The notes below the pieces were generated by a model. That model worked only from the letters and a program-made list of their open reading frames with translations, was not told the origin of the DNA and made no database searches. A program made the translations under genes and the position numbers. A stretch of 27,068 nucleotides of DNA, from IMG/VR virus record IMGVR_UViG_3300034064_000117, positions 1 through 27,068 of that record. One strand, given 5' to 3'. This document shows positions 1-8,537 of the stretch, piece after piece (position 1 is the first letter of the stretch; each line of letters opens with the position of its first letter). This DNA comes from a virus.

Positions 1-3000
1 AGGCGCAATAGCCATGATGTTCAAAGCAGAAGAAGCCTGAACAATAAACTGGTCCGGGTTAAACATACCCAGCTTCATGTCAAAGGCAAAGGATCGTAGG
101 GCTACGTCTGGTCTAATGCTCATCTTATCGATGATATCCCAGCCCTTCTTATCAAAGACCCACTCACCAACTCCCGTCATGCGTCTATTCCAAGCCTGAG
201 CAAACTCATTCGTTTCACTCAGTCTGTTCATGATAACTCTTCTCTCTGTCTTAAGCTTGTTACCAGCCTCAGAGTTAACGATATCAGCTTCCTTCAATTG
301 CTGAATGAAAGGCTTGTTCTTGATATCATCGTAGTTAAGGATAAGCTTATTCTGGATAGCTGCGTTTAAGAAACCCTCGACAGCCTTAACAGAGTATTCT
401 CTTTCAGCAACGTAGTTTGTACCCTTAGCAAAGTCTCTTTCGATACCACGGACAGCATCGACTTGCTTAAAGTTTTTATTATCGTAGCCGTAAATAATCG
501 CATTGTTTCTAGAGCCCTTAGTGTAAAGCTCATCGTATGTCGTGAACTTACCAAGGCGATAGTTCTCAAACCTAGCGACACCCACCTCAGGTAGTGGCAT
601 ATCCTTTGTCACAATCTGGATGTCTTCAGCAGGATTAATACCATGCTTATCGATAAAGGTTTTAAGACTGTCTACATCCTCAATGCTAGGATTAAAGTTG
701 TTACTAGCCTTGATAAGACCATTCATAATATCCTGACTAATAGTCCCAGCATCAAAGTCTCGGAGACCCTTCAGCAGAGTATTGACCTCAGTACCCATCT
801 TAACGAGTTCCTGTGCTGTCCGGCCTACACCAAAGACAGTCGGTGTAAGGTTCACAGCATTGTCAGAGAGGTCTACAGTCTTCCTCTGAGAGACAAGGTA
901 ACCGTGGATATTACCTGACCCTCTAGAGCCACCAGCAATTTTAGGCACAACATCAGAGGGGAGGATAGGACGAGAAGTCTTCAGGCTACCTGTAGCATAG
1001 AGAACCTTCTTACCGTTTACCTCAGGTGCATTGTCTACGTCTACAATCTGGTAAAGATTCTTCTCCTTACCACCCTTCATAAAGTCAGATCTAGCAATGA
1101 TCTTACCTGTATTCAGATCGTAGACATACTTCTGGGCATACTCCTCAAGGCGAGGGAGAGACCCAGCAGGGAGTCTTTTCATACGGTAGAAAGTCTTGCC
1201 ATCAGCAGAGCCAACAAACTGATCGATCTTCTCACCAGTGCTTCTCTTTAGAATACGGTCAGCCTCAAGCCATCTCGCTGTCTCAGCAAGTTTGTAACTG
1301 GAGACATACCCATCGATGACTTCCTTACTAGCAGATCGACCTGTCTGGTTATAGAACTTATCTTTAAAGGTGCTGATATCATACCAGTCACCATCGAGAG
1401 GATCTTCAGTGTTCAGCTTAGAGATAACCTGATCAATGCCCTTAGCATCATCTCTAGAGATCTTCTTAAAGATGGCCTTGTGCTGATTGATAATCTCATT
1501 CTCAACAAAGCCAATCTTGTCGAGACCCCTCTTAAGGACAGTGTTCAAGTCCTTGCTAGAAGTGACTTCAGGAGAGGCGAAGATATCAAACATGGAAGAC
1601 CGAAGCTTACCAAGCTCAGTAGCTGTACTCAAACCCTTCATGTTCAAGTTTCTATCAAGCTTAACTACATAACCCTCAGGGGCAGAACCAGCAGCGTTGA
1701 GGCCATACGGTTCTACCCTACCACCCAAGTTCTTAGCAAACTTAGTAGCATTGTCTATGTCTGTAAAAGGAAGGCCATTGTCCTTACCCATTGTAATCTC
1801 AACGGTGTAATTATCAAAGCCGATATCCTTCTCGGCAATGTCGAGGACATGATACTTAGTGCTCTTCTCTAGCTCAACCTTCTTCCTAGACTTAGCAGCT
1901 TGGATAACATCTTCGCTGTACATACCTTTGTACGCATTGCGGATAGTCTCAGCGTAATCGTTAGCAACTTCATTCATCAGGGTAGGCTTCATGGTAGGAC
2001 CAAGGCCATTACTAGCTACTGAAGAAGACGAGGGGGCTGTATGCTTTGCTGTATTAATAGAGGTAGTAGGGTTGCTCAAGGCAGTATCAAGAACCTTATT
2101 AGCTGATACCTTGCCACCAGTAGCCTCTGCAACCTCAAGAGCATCAGTTGCAAGACTAAGCTTTGCTGCTGTGCCAGATGTCTTAGAGAGCTTACCTGTA
2201 AGCCCAAGAACCTTACCAACGGGTACAAGACCTAGAAGATCTACACCAAGCCAGATAGCCTCAGCTTCAGCCTTACCAGCGGTACTGATCGTAGCAAACC
2301 TAGACCAGTAATTAAGAGTGTTATCACCGAAGACACCAAGGTCTTTAGCCTCAGCAGCCATCTGTCTAGCAAGAAGCTTCTTTCTTTCTAGGCTAGGTTC
2401 CTCTAGAATAGCCTGAAACTTCTCATTACCAATCTGGGACTTACCCTTCCAATCAGAAAGGCTTGTACCTGTAGCACCGAAGACATTCTCAGCAACACCA
2501 ATTGTGCTTTCTCTAGCAATAGTACCCAAGAAAGAAGAAGCAAGACCAAGGATAGATTCATCCGGTGCAGCGGCTTCAAACTCTTCTCTAAGGACAGCAA
2601 GAGAGATAGACAGATTGTCTGTATTGGGGTCAAACTTATCAATGATGATATCTTCTAGGACATCCTTTGTGTCACCGGAAGTCAGAAGATAATCTGTATT
2701 CCTTTTGTAGACATCCATAGACATCTTAAACTCTTCAGGCGAAGCACCCTCAGCATAAGCCTTATTCATTACCGGAGTATAAGAAAAGTCTGTATTAGTA
2801 GAGAGAAGTTCCTGTTGTTTACCCGCTTCTACAAAAGACAAAGCTTCCTCTACGGTGGTGCCAACATGGTTAGCGTACCTCTCCGCAAGAGAAAGTTTAT
2901 ACTTTTCAGACTTAACAAGTTCTTTATTTACTTCTTCCTCAGAAGGGAAGAGGCTTTCTACAACCTGATATTCCTTCTCCTGACTACCGAAGATTTCATC

Positions 3001-3012
3001 AAAAAGACCCAT
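1..3012 (-). CDS. Giant internal virion protein, C-terminus off the left edge
   Basis: The frame is open from an ATG at 3012 to base 1 without a stop, giving at least 1004 residues; the protein continues beyond the window. An AAGGAAT ribosome site lies just upstream and the preceding gene stops 10 bases before. It begins MGLFDEIFGS and is highly charged and helix-rich, with a hydrophobic stretch near residues 255-275 (WLGVDLLGLVPVGKVLGL). Size and position, last after the tail tubular and small internal virion genes, match the large internal core protein of T7-like phages (T7 gp16), which is ejected to help DNA cross the envelope. I see no lytic transglycosylase signature in the visible part, unlike the N-terminus of T7 gp16, so that activity is either absent or in the missing C-terminus. 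Codon use (CTT, GGT, AGA, AAG rich) matches the rest of the late block. Confidence 0.75.
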   Translation of the reverse strand, partial: MGLFDEIFGSQEKEYQVVESLFPSEEEVNKELVKSEKYKLSLAERYANHVGTTVEEALSFVEAGKQQELLSTNTDFSYTPVMNKAYAEGASPEEFKMSMDVYKRNTDYLLTSGDTKDVLEDIIIDKFDPNTDNLSISLAVLREEFEAAAPDESILGLASSFLGTIARESTIGVAENVFGATGTSLSDWKGKSQIGNEKFQAILEEPSLERKKLLARQMAAEAKDLGVFGDNTLNYWSRFATISTAGKAEAEAIWLGVDLLGLVPVGKVLGLTGKLSKTSGTAAKLSLATDALEVAEATGGKVSANKVLDTALSNPTTSINTAKHTAPSSSSVASNGLGPTMKPTLMNEVANDYAETIRNAYKGMYSEDVIQAAKSRKKVELEKSTKYHVLDIAEKDIGFDNYTVEITMGKDNGLPFTDIDNATKFAKNLGGRVEPYGLNAAGSAPEGYVVKLDRNLNMKGLSTATELGKLRSSMFDIFASPEVTSSKDLNTVLKRGLDKIGFVENEIINQHKAIFKKISRDDAKGIDQVISKLNTEDPLDGDWYDISTFKDKFYNQTGRSASKEVIDGYVSSYKLAETARWLEADRILKRSTGEKIDQFVGSADGKTFYRMKRLPAGSLPRLEEYAQKYVYDLNTGKIIARSDFMKGGKEKNLYQIVDVDNAPEVNGKKVLYATGSLKTSRPILPSDVVPKIAGGSRGSGNIHGYLVSQRKTVDLSDNAVNLTPTVFGVGRTAQELVKMGTEVNTLLKGLRDFDAGTISQDIMNGLIKASNNFNPSIEDVDSLKTFIDKHGINPAEDIQIVTKDMPLPEVGVARFENYRLGKFTTYDELYTKGSRNNAIIYGYDNKNFKQVDAVRGIERDFAKGTNYVAEREYSVKAVEGFLNAAIQNKLILNYDDIKNKPFIQQLKEADIVNSEAGNKLKTERRVIMNRLSETNEFAQAWNRRMTGVGEWVFDKKGWDIIDKMSIRPDVALRSFAFDMKLGMFNPDQFIVQASSALNIMAIAP

Positions 3013-3022
3013 TATTTATTCC

Positions 3023-3460
3023 TTACCCAAAGCTAGGAGTCGGGAAAGCTCCAAGGATATTCTGAGCCATGCTGCCAAAGCCAGCCCACTTACTAGCATC
3101 CATCTCGTACTGAGCAGCCTTATTAAGGAACTTCTGCTGAACCTCAGCCGATCTACGTGCCGTTTGCTGGAAGCCAAGACCAGAGAGAGTCTGGCTCTGA
3201 AGACCAGAAAGACCAGTCATGAGTGAACTAGAAGAGAACTTACCCTGTCCACCACCAATCTGAGCGGAGATGTTAACAGTCTGGCCCCTAGCAATAGCAG
3301 CCTCTCTCAGCATCTTTCTTCTCTCACGGAGATCCTGCATCTTCTGCAATCTAAGTTGTTCTTGAGCAGCCTTCTGCTGCATCTCCATAGCCTTTTCCTG
3401 AGCCTTCATTGCCTTCATGCTACCAACAGCACCGACAATCCCACCAACAACACCACCCAT
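3023..3460 (-). CDS. Small internal virion protein (gp14-like)
   Basis: This 145-residue protein has a Gly/Ala-rich hydrophobic N-terminus (MGGVVGGIVGAVGSMKAM), a Lys/Gln/Glu-rich stretch at about residues 18-55 likely to be a coiled coil, then an Ala/Ser/Gly-rich tail. The same build is seen in the small internal virion or injectosome proteins of podoviruses next to the tail tubular genes. The ATG at 3460 is preferred over one at 3484 because it has a GGAAGGAAT ribosome site and follows the upstream stop (3462-3464) directly; the upstream start would overlap the neighbour. The gene sits between the acetyltransferase and the giant virion protein. The likely role is membrane-active ejection with the giant protein, inferred from composition and position. 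Confidence 0.65.
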   Translation of the reverse strand: MGGVVGGIVGAVGSMKAMKAQEKAMEMQQKAAQEQLRLQKMQDLRERRKMLREAAIARGQTVNISAQIGGGQGKFSSSSLMTGLSGLQSQTLSGLGFQQTARRSAEVQQKFLNKAAQYEMDASKWAGFGSMAQNILGAFPTPSFG

Positions 3461-3461
3461 T

Positions 3462-3914
3462 TTATAATTCCTTCCAGTATGCAATCTCTTGTTCAGAGTA
3501 ACCCATTTTATTTAAAACCTTACCCAGTTTCTCTGGGCTTAATCCTTTAAAAGAACTTATTGAAAGTGTCTTAGCACCCCTGTACTTACCCCAAGCTTCG
3601 AAGGATCTCAGCATCTCTAGTCCATACTTTCTATGTTCTTCTGAGACATAGATCGAGAGGCAATACGCTATCTTCTTTGAATGGAAGTACTGATCTGTTA
3701 GAAGTCCTAAGACATACCCAGTAATCTTACCGTCTATTAACAGTACTATTCCAGTATAGTCTTCATTAAGTAAGGCACTATCGAAGAGATCTTTAATCTT
3801 GTCTTCTTCGAACTCCTCATTAGGGAGAGCTTTACTTACAGCTTCTTTTATAAGGGGTACTAATTCTTCATAATCTTCAGGTTTACAATACCTAATAACT
3901 GGTATTACTTGCAT
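3462..3914 (-). CDS. GNAT-family N-acetyltransferase in the virion cassette
   Basis: This 150-residue protein has the GNAT fold order: an N-terminal helix pair (RYCKPEDYEELVPLIKEA), central strands with LIDGKITGYVLGL, a strand then helix at the acetyl-CoA site (LSIYVSEEHRKYGLEMLRSF), and a C-terminal GYSEQEIAYWKEL. RKYGLEM occupies the place of the family R/QxxGxG/A loop, with the second Gly replaced. Its start lies 23 bases inside the end of the tail tubular B gene, so translation is probably coupled. GNAT-like genes at this position are known in podoviruses, and they may modify virion or host proteins. Substrate unknown. The degenerate acetyl-CoA loop means it could instead be a structural GNAT derivative. 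Confidence 0.7.
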   Translation of the reverse strand: MQVIPVIRYCKPEDYEELVPLIKEAVSKALPNEEFEEDKIKDLFDSALLNEDYTGIVLLIDGKITGYVLGLLTDQYFHSKKIAYCLSIYVSEEHRKYGLEMLRSFEAWGKYRGAKTLSISSFKGLSPEKLGKVLNKMGYSEQEIAYWKEL

Positions 3915-6276
3915 CGACAGTTTCCCAACCGATAAGGTTCAGGTCTTTACCTGTCTCGCTTTCGAAGCGCATACGCAAGACTCTACCCTTACCTCTTATC
4001 TTTGTTCTAGCTACAATTGTATCATAAGGATAAGTAAAAGTCAAATCGTTTATATCTACGGTTGGGTAATTCACCATACGGTATAACTGGCTTGGAGTAC
4101 TCCAGCGAGAGCTATCAATAGAGAGATCCCACTTAACAGTAAGGAGACAGCTAGAGGGATAGTCTGCTACATACCCTTCACCAGCAGGAATAAAGTTCTC
4201 CTCTGTACGCCGCATATAACTTACGATGTACGGGACATTCTTCTTGAGCATAGCCGAACCGGAGAAGTCGTAGGCTGTCTCAGCGTAAGAGGAGTAATTA
4301 GCAGAACCCCAGTCAAGGAAATCCCTATCAGTAAAGTTAGCAACAGTTAGATATCCATTAGCCGTCCTTACGAAAAACTTCGTATCAGAGTTAACAGTAC
4401 TCGTAGATGAGATTGACTCGACAACGGTATTAGAACTAGCATCGATTACCTGATCTGCACCAACAAGAATATTATAGGCTACTTCACTAGAGCCAAGGCC
4501 AGACAGGTAGAAACCATTATAGAGGTATGGGCTAGTCCCTGTCGTATTAGAGATCTCCCAAGGGAAGAAAGCCTGAAGGTTAAGATCATAGATAAGGATC
4601 TTAGTTTTCTTGTTAGCAATTGTCTCTGTCTCACTAGAGTACATCCAGATGATACGCTTACCCAGTCTATCGAAGACAGCAGTAGCATCCTTCTTATTGT
4701 CAGAAGAAATCGCATCGTAGTAAGAACGGATGTTATCCGACATACTCGTAACGTAGGGAGTAGATTCTTTAATGGATACGGTGTAAATACCAGAGGTATC
4801 CCAGTAGACAGGAGAGTCTGCAACATTGATCAAGGTTCTCTTGCTAGAGATACCGAAGCTAGAGATCTTACTAACGTAGTACTCCGTAGCCTTAAAGACC
4901 TGATCGACACCACCGACAACCCATACACCGTTAGCAGCGAGGACATACAGGATAGAACCTGTCGTGAAGAGAGCTTGGATACTGGAAGCCTCAGGGATAA
5001 TAATGTATCCACCATCAGAGTCTACCAGACCGGGAGTATCTTCAGAGGTAGGATCTTCCTTCTGGTAGCAGATACCAAAGTCCTTCTCACTCTCAAGGGT
5101 CTTTGAGTAAAATATCTTACCACCGTTCTTACTCGAATCAAGACCAGCATACCAGACTCGACCAGCATACGGTGCAACAGAGTTGAACCTAGCAGTCTCA
5201 ACAATCGTTGTAAGATTGTTAATGCTAGAAGCAGAGGATCTATTCTGATTAAAGAAGTCCAGAATGAAGTGACCATTCGGAGCAAGGGTATTACCGTACT
5301 CAATCTTTAAGTACTGGTCGATATCCTGATCATTACTCGTATTCTTACCAGCCCACCAAGACTTGTTTCTAGGAGGGAAGTCTGCCCTTGTATTGTCCCA
5401 ATAGTCAAAGGCATTACCAGACCTACCATTATTATCTGAGTACCATCCCTGATTAAAGAGATCGTAGAGATAATTATTCGTAATTGCAGTCGGGGGAGTC
5501 TCAGGTGCTACATCTTTAATAGCTAGACCAGATGCTGCTGTATTAGTAAAGTTAGCACCAGCAAGTGTATAGGTCATAGTCGTGCTAGTCGGAGCACCAA
5601 CAAGAGTAAACGTACCGTTAAACTGGAAGATACTAGAATCAATCTCTACAGTATCACCAGCATTATAATAGTGTGGTGTATTAACTGTAACAGTAACAAG
5701 GTTACTCGTTCTAGAGATAAACGTAATATTCGAGGACATCCCAAGATATTCAAGATCTCTAATCTGGATCTTGATCTTACTTACTGTAATGTTGTCCTCG
5801 TTAGGAATGTACTCTACACGGATAGGATCGATAGCCGGGGATACAATGATTAGATACCCAGTAACAGAAGCCGTATTAATATAAGAGCTAGAGACAGAGT
5901 AGCTGTTATTAGCAGAGTAATTATTCAGATCAATGCTGAAAGACTTCTGACCAGCAGAGATAGTGTCAAGAGACTTATCGTAGAAGTAGACCATGTTGTT
6001 ATGCTGAACAACAAGGAACTCAGTACCACCGATACCCGACACGTTTGTCCAAGTCTCATTGTGGACAAGATCACCAGCGGCTACAGCAAAGGTACTGTTC
6101 TGATAGTTATCTTCGTAGGCAATGCCTCTTCTTCTACGTCTAGTCCCGTCAATAAGAAGATCAAAGTTTAGTTCGTCTGAAGAAGTATTCTCAGGATAGG
6201 TCATCACAGAGGCTTCAGTATAAAGCCCCTTAATAAAAGTATTTACAGTTTTTTGACTATACTGCTGTGGTGCCAC
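3892..6276 (-). CDS. Tail tubular protein B (nozzle, gp12-like)
   Basis: This 794-residue protein forms the end of the short tail through which DNA leaves. The family N-terminus is clear: NTFIKGLYTEASVMTYPEN (residues 12-30), then DELNFDL and RRRRRGIAYE (about 46-55), the signature that opens T7 gp12-type nozzle proteins. The rest is beta-rich with many Ser/Thr/Tyr/Asn, as expected of a beta-propeller nozzle, and the length matches the family (about 790-800). The gene follows a 111-aa protein with a 20-base overlap and overlaps the GNAT gene at its end. Its partner is tail tubular protein A, two genes upstream. Confidence 0.93.
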   Translation of the reverse strand: MAPQQYSQKTVNTFIKGLYTEASVMTYPENTSSDELNFDLLIDGTRRRRRGIAYEDNYQNSTFAVAAGDLVHNETWTNVSGIGGTEFLVVQHNNMVYFYDKSLDTISAGQKSFSIDLNNYSANNSYSVSSSYINTASVTGYLIIVSPAIDPIRVEYIPNEDNITVSKIKIQIRDLEYLGMSSNITFISRTSNLVTVTVNTPHYYNAGDTVEIDSSIFQFNGTFTLVGAPTSTTMTYTLAGANFTNTAASGLAIKDVAPETPPTAITNNYLYDLFNQGWYSDNNGRSGNAFDYWDNTRADFPPRNKSWWAGKNTSNDQDIDQYLKIEYGNTLAPNGHFILDFFNQNRSSASSINNLTTIVETARFNSVAPYAGRVWYAGLDSSKNGGKIFYSKTLESEKDFGICYQKEDPTSEDTPGLVDSDGGYIIIPEASSIQALFTTGSILYVLAANGVWVVGGVDQVFKATEYYVSKISSFGISSKRTLINVADSPVYWDTSGIYTVSIKESTPYVTSMSDNIRSYYDAISSDNKKDATAVFDRLGKRIIWMYSSETETIANKKTKILIYDLNLQAFFPWEISNTTGTSPYLYNGFYLSGLGSSEVAYNILVGADQVIDASSNTVVESISSTSTVNSDTKFFVRTANGYLTVANFTDRDFLDWGSANYSSYAETAYDFSGSAMLKKNVPYIVSYMRRTEENFIPAGEGYVADYPSSCLLTVKWDLSIDSSRWSTPSQLYRMVNYPTVDINDLTFTYPYDTIVARTKIRGKGRVLRMRFESETGKDLNLIGWETVDASNTSY

Positions 6277-6592
6277 TCTTCTTTTCCTTTAGTTTCGGAG
6301 GAGGAGCCTTTTCCTCACCGAACATCCTATCCCACTTAGCTTCCCTACTTTCAGGTGTATGAACCAACCAGTAAGTCAAATCAGCTAGGGCTGTCTTTCT
6401 ATTTGTGTAATAACCAGAGAGATGCTCAGGCATACTGCCACTCTCGGACTTAATCTTAAACATACTATAGCCATCGGTAGGCTTATAAATAGTAAACATA
6501 GACTTTCTTTTAGAGGTAGTTACATTAAGAATTGTACCCTCTTTATTCTCTTCAGTTACGATAAGGTCAGTATCGTTTTCTACCATAGTCAT
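6257..6592 (-). CDS. Small protein between tail tubular genes, unknown function
   Basis: This 111-residue protein starts MTMVENDTDLIV at an ATG at 6592 preceded by AAAGGGTGCTCA. A longer reading from 6685 would run 119 bases into the tail tubular A gene and lacks this ribosome site, so the shorter start is chosen. The protein is hydrophilic and ends in a Lys/Pro-rich tail (APPPKLKEKKSGT). It overlaps tail tubular A by 26 bases and tail tubular B by 20, typical of real genes in this block. The N-terminal strands and the central segment TDGYSMFKIKSESG do not point to a family I recognise. Its place suggests a tail assembly factor or minor tail component (inference). Confidence 0.6.
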   Translation of the reverse strand: MTMVENDTDLIVTEENKEGTILNVTTSKRKSMFTIYKPTDGYSMFKIKSESGSMPEHLSGYYTNRKTALADLTYWLVHTPESREAKWDRMFGEEKAPPPKLKEKKSGTTAV

Positions 6593-7325
6593 TGAGCACC
6601 CTTTGTTCTCCAGTCTTCCAGCGATTGTTCTTCTGGAAGTATCTGTGTTTTCTAGCAAACTGTTCTGTTTTGATGTCAGGGCCACCCTTAAACAAGGATT
6701 CAGCCCTAACCTTTACTTCAGCAAGGTAATAGGGAAAGATCGTATCATCCATGTCTGGGACAGCAGCGTCAGTCAGAGTGAATGTCGGAATCTTAATCCC
6801 TAGTACCATTGTCTTACTTGTCTGTAGCGTAGTATCTACAGAGCTTTTATAACTATCGAAGCAGAGATACCTGTCATCAAACGATGTATAATAGTCAGGC
6901 ATCTTACTGTTATCGATAGGGAGAGATATTCCTGATGTCGGATCTGTAACGATGATTATCTCGGATGAAGAGGTATCCCTCTTGACAATTCTCTGAATAA
7001 ATTCATCCGGTAAAAGATAATCGATAAGCTTGTAGTCAAGTTGCCCAGCCGTCTCAGATACATTATATCTCAACTCCTTAATCTCAGTGATGCTATCAGC
7101 ATCCATGAAGTTGGGACGAGCAGAGTTAGATAGACCAGTTACTGTCATCAACTCTGTATGTTCAGGAAGATCAACAGTAGTAATTACATCATAGTATACA
7201 CTCCTACAGACATTAGCTATTTGGGTTGCTTCTACTGTATCGGAAATGCTGTTAACCTCATCGGAGTCTAAATCATTCAGGACATCCTGAACAATCTCCA
7301 AGAGTGTCATTTTAATTGTTGCCAT
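6567..7325 (-). CDS. Tail tubular protein A (adaptor, gp11-like)
   Basis: This 252-residue protein forms the ring joining portal and nozzle. Its opening MTLLEIVQDVLNDLDSDEVN (residues 6-25), followed by SISDTVEATQIANVCRSVYYD, is the characteristic helical start of podovirus tail tubular A proteins, and later segments (FDDRYLCFDSYKSSVDTT; FPYYLAEVKVRAESLFKGG) also fit. It is slightly longer than T7 gp11. A GAGGT ribosome site lies 9 bases before the ATG. It precedes tail tubular B with one small gene between, and follows the head-fibre-like gene. Confidence 0.93.
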   Translation of the reverse strand: MATIKMTLLEIVQDVLNDLDSDEVNSISDTVEATQIANVCRSVYYDVITTVDLPEHTELMTVTGLSNSARPNFMDADSITEIKELRYNVSETAGQLDYKLIDYLLPDEFIQRIVKRDTSSSEIIIVTDPTSGISLPIDNSKMPDYYTSFDDRYLCFDSYKSSVDTTLQTSKTMVLGIKIPTFTLTDAAVPDMDDTIFPYYLAEVKVRAESLFKGGPDIKTEQFARKHRYFQKNNRWKTGEQRVLNDYGRKRY

Positions 7326-7345
7326 CTATTCGTACCTCATAGGTT

Positions 7346-7966
7346 TTATCTAGCCTTATGTACGCGGGCTGAGATTAGACCAATATTAATGATATTGGCA
7401 GTACCTGAATTAGCATCAAGATAAATTCTAGCACCATGAGACACCATATTAGATGTAACTGGGAATAGAGAAGACTCTGTAATAACCTGACCAGCACCCT
7501 TAATCAAGGATACCGTAGTTTCCCCAAGGAGTGTGCTATAAGTAGTACCGTCAGAAGAACCATAAAGAATAATGTCAAGAGAAGCTGGAGACCCAGAAAC
7601 AGAATAGATCTGAAAAGTCATTGTAATAGAATGGAGATCTCCCGCAGCAACAAACTGGAGAGTTTCAGTACTTAGGTTCATGAGACTGGAAGTCGTACCC
7701 GTAAGGGTAATCGGAATCTGAGATACAGTATCATCTGTCGTAAAGGGAAGGAGTACAGGTGAAGTGCTAACTGCTAGGGCTGTAGTCCCTACGTATGTCG
7801 TATTAGTATATTTACCCCAGCCTGTACCGGGGAATCTGTTAGCGTTAGTCCATGTACCAGAGCCACTACCATTAGCTAGATAAAGCTGGTTAGCTGAAGC
7901 CGTAGAGATACCCTTAGGCTCATGGAGGTTAGGATCTGTCAGACTTGAATGTTGTACGTTAGCCAT
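7346..7966 (-). CDS. Head-fibre/decoration-like structural protein
   Basis: This 206-residue protein opens with MANVQHSSLTDPNLHEPKG, a short N-terminal module I recognise from many phage structural proteins, often labelled head fibre, where it is thought to attach the protein to the particle. It is followed by a linker (YLANGSGSGTWTNANRF) and a beta-rich Ser/Thr/Gly domain to the C-terminus (about residues 60-200), as in a trimeric surface fibre. It is the first gene after the hairpin and promoter at 7998-8047, so it may be transcribed separately from the coat gene. A GGGGTG ribosome site precedes the ATG. A tail rather than head location is possible. Confidence 0.65.
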   Translation of the reverse strand: MANVQHSSLTDPNLHEPKGISTASANQLYLANGSGSGTWTNANRFPGTGWGKYTNTTYVGTTALAVSTSPVLLPFTTDDTVSQIPITLTGTTSSLMNLSTETLQFVAAGDLHSITMTFQIYSVSGSPASLDIILYGSSDGTTYSTLLGETTVSLIKGAGQVITESSLFPVTSNMVSHGARIYLDANSGTANIINIGLISARVHKAR

Positions 7967-7997
7967 CTATAGTTCACCCCGGAGGACCATTAGTATT

Positions 7998-8025
7998 ATT
8001 ATATCGATTCTTTCGAAGATGTCAA
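7998..8025 (-). promoter_or_regulatory. Consensus sigma70-type promoter before the tail genes
   Basis: On the minus strand, TTGACA (8025-8020) and TATAAT (8003-7998) are separated by 16 bases; both hexamers are perfect matches to the bacterial consensus. It points into the head-fibre-like and tail genes, with the expected transcript start about 25-30 bases before the ATG at 7966. It lies immediately downstream of the hairpin at 8026-8047. Confidence 0.8.
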
Positions 8026-8047
8026 GGGGGAACCCTAAGGCTCCCCC
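8026..8047 (-). terminator. GC-rich hairpin after the coat and decoration genes
   Basis: Read on the minus strand, GGGGGAGCC and GGTTCCCCC can pair around a TTAG loop: five G-C pairs, A-T, one G-T, two C-G. It begins 10 bases after the decoration gene ends. There is no long T run (only TTGACATCTT follows), so if it terminates transcription it is probably partial, or it may protect the 3' end of an abundant coat message. Its position compares with the terminator after the coat gene in T7. Confidence 0.55.
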
Positions 8048-8057
8048 AAGAGTAGCA

Positions 8058-8522
8058 TTAGAGTTCGATGTACTCGATCACGAGTCTACCACGGCCAGAC
8101 GATACAGTACCGCCAGTCGAAGTGTAAACGTAACCATTAGCAGCACCGATACCAACAGTACCGCCAGCCAGAGCACCATCGCACTTAACGACAGCAGTTG
8201 CGACAAGCGTAGCCTGTGCCACAGCAGCATCGATACCGTCAGCATCAATAACCGTGCCATCCTTCTGGGCCAGACCAATAGTCAGGGTACCCGAAGAACC
8301 ACCCATCGCAGTAATCACAATGAGTGTAGCAGACTTAATGTACGCACCAGCGGGAATGAAAGCTTCATGCCCATCAGCCGCAGCCGTAATTGCAGTAGCA
8401 AAGTCAAAGTCCACAATAAGGTTCTTTACAGCACCCAATGTAGACAGACCAGCGCCTGTCTGACCCGCTTCCGGGTTCTTAAAACGGACTTCAAGTCCGT
8501 CAGAGTTGTTCCAATCAGCCAT
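8058..8522 (-). CDS. Probable capsid decoration protein
   Basis: This 154-residue protein starts MADWNNSDGLEVRF and is Ala/Gly/Thr/Val-rich and beta-predicted (AGAYIKSATLIVITAMGGSS, SGTLTIGLAQKDG, GRGRLVIEYIEL). It follows the coat gene after 15 bases with a near-perfect AGGAGG ribosome site, so it should be made in large amounts. Small beta proteins directly behind the coat gene in podoviruses commonly decorate the capsid surface; that role is inferred from position and composition. The hairpin and promoter that follow would let coat plus decoration be expressed apart from the tail genes. Confidence 0.65.
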   Translation of the reverse strand: MADWNNSDGLEVRFKNPEAGQTGAGLSTLGAVKNLIVDFDFATAITAAADGHEAFIPAGAYIKSATLIVITAMGGSSGTLTIGLAQKDGTVIDADGIDAAVAQATLVATAVVKCDGALAGGTVGIGAANGYVYTSTGGTVSSGRGRLVIEYIEL

Positions 8523-8537
8523 ATTAATATCCTCCTA

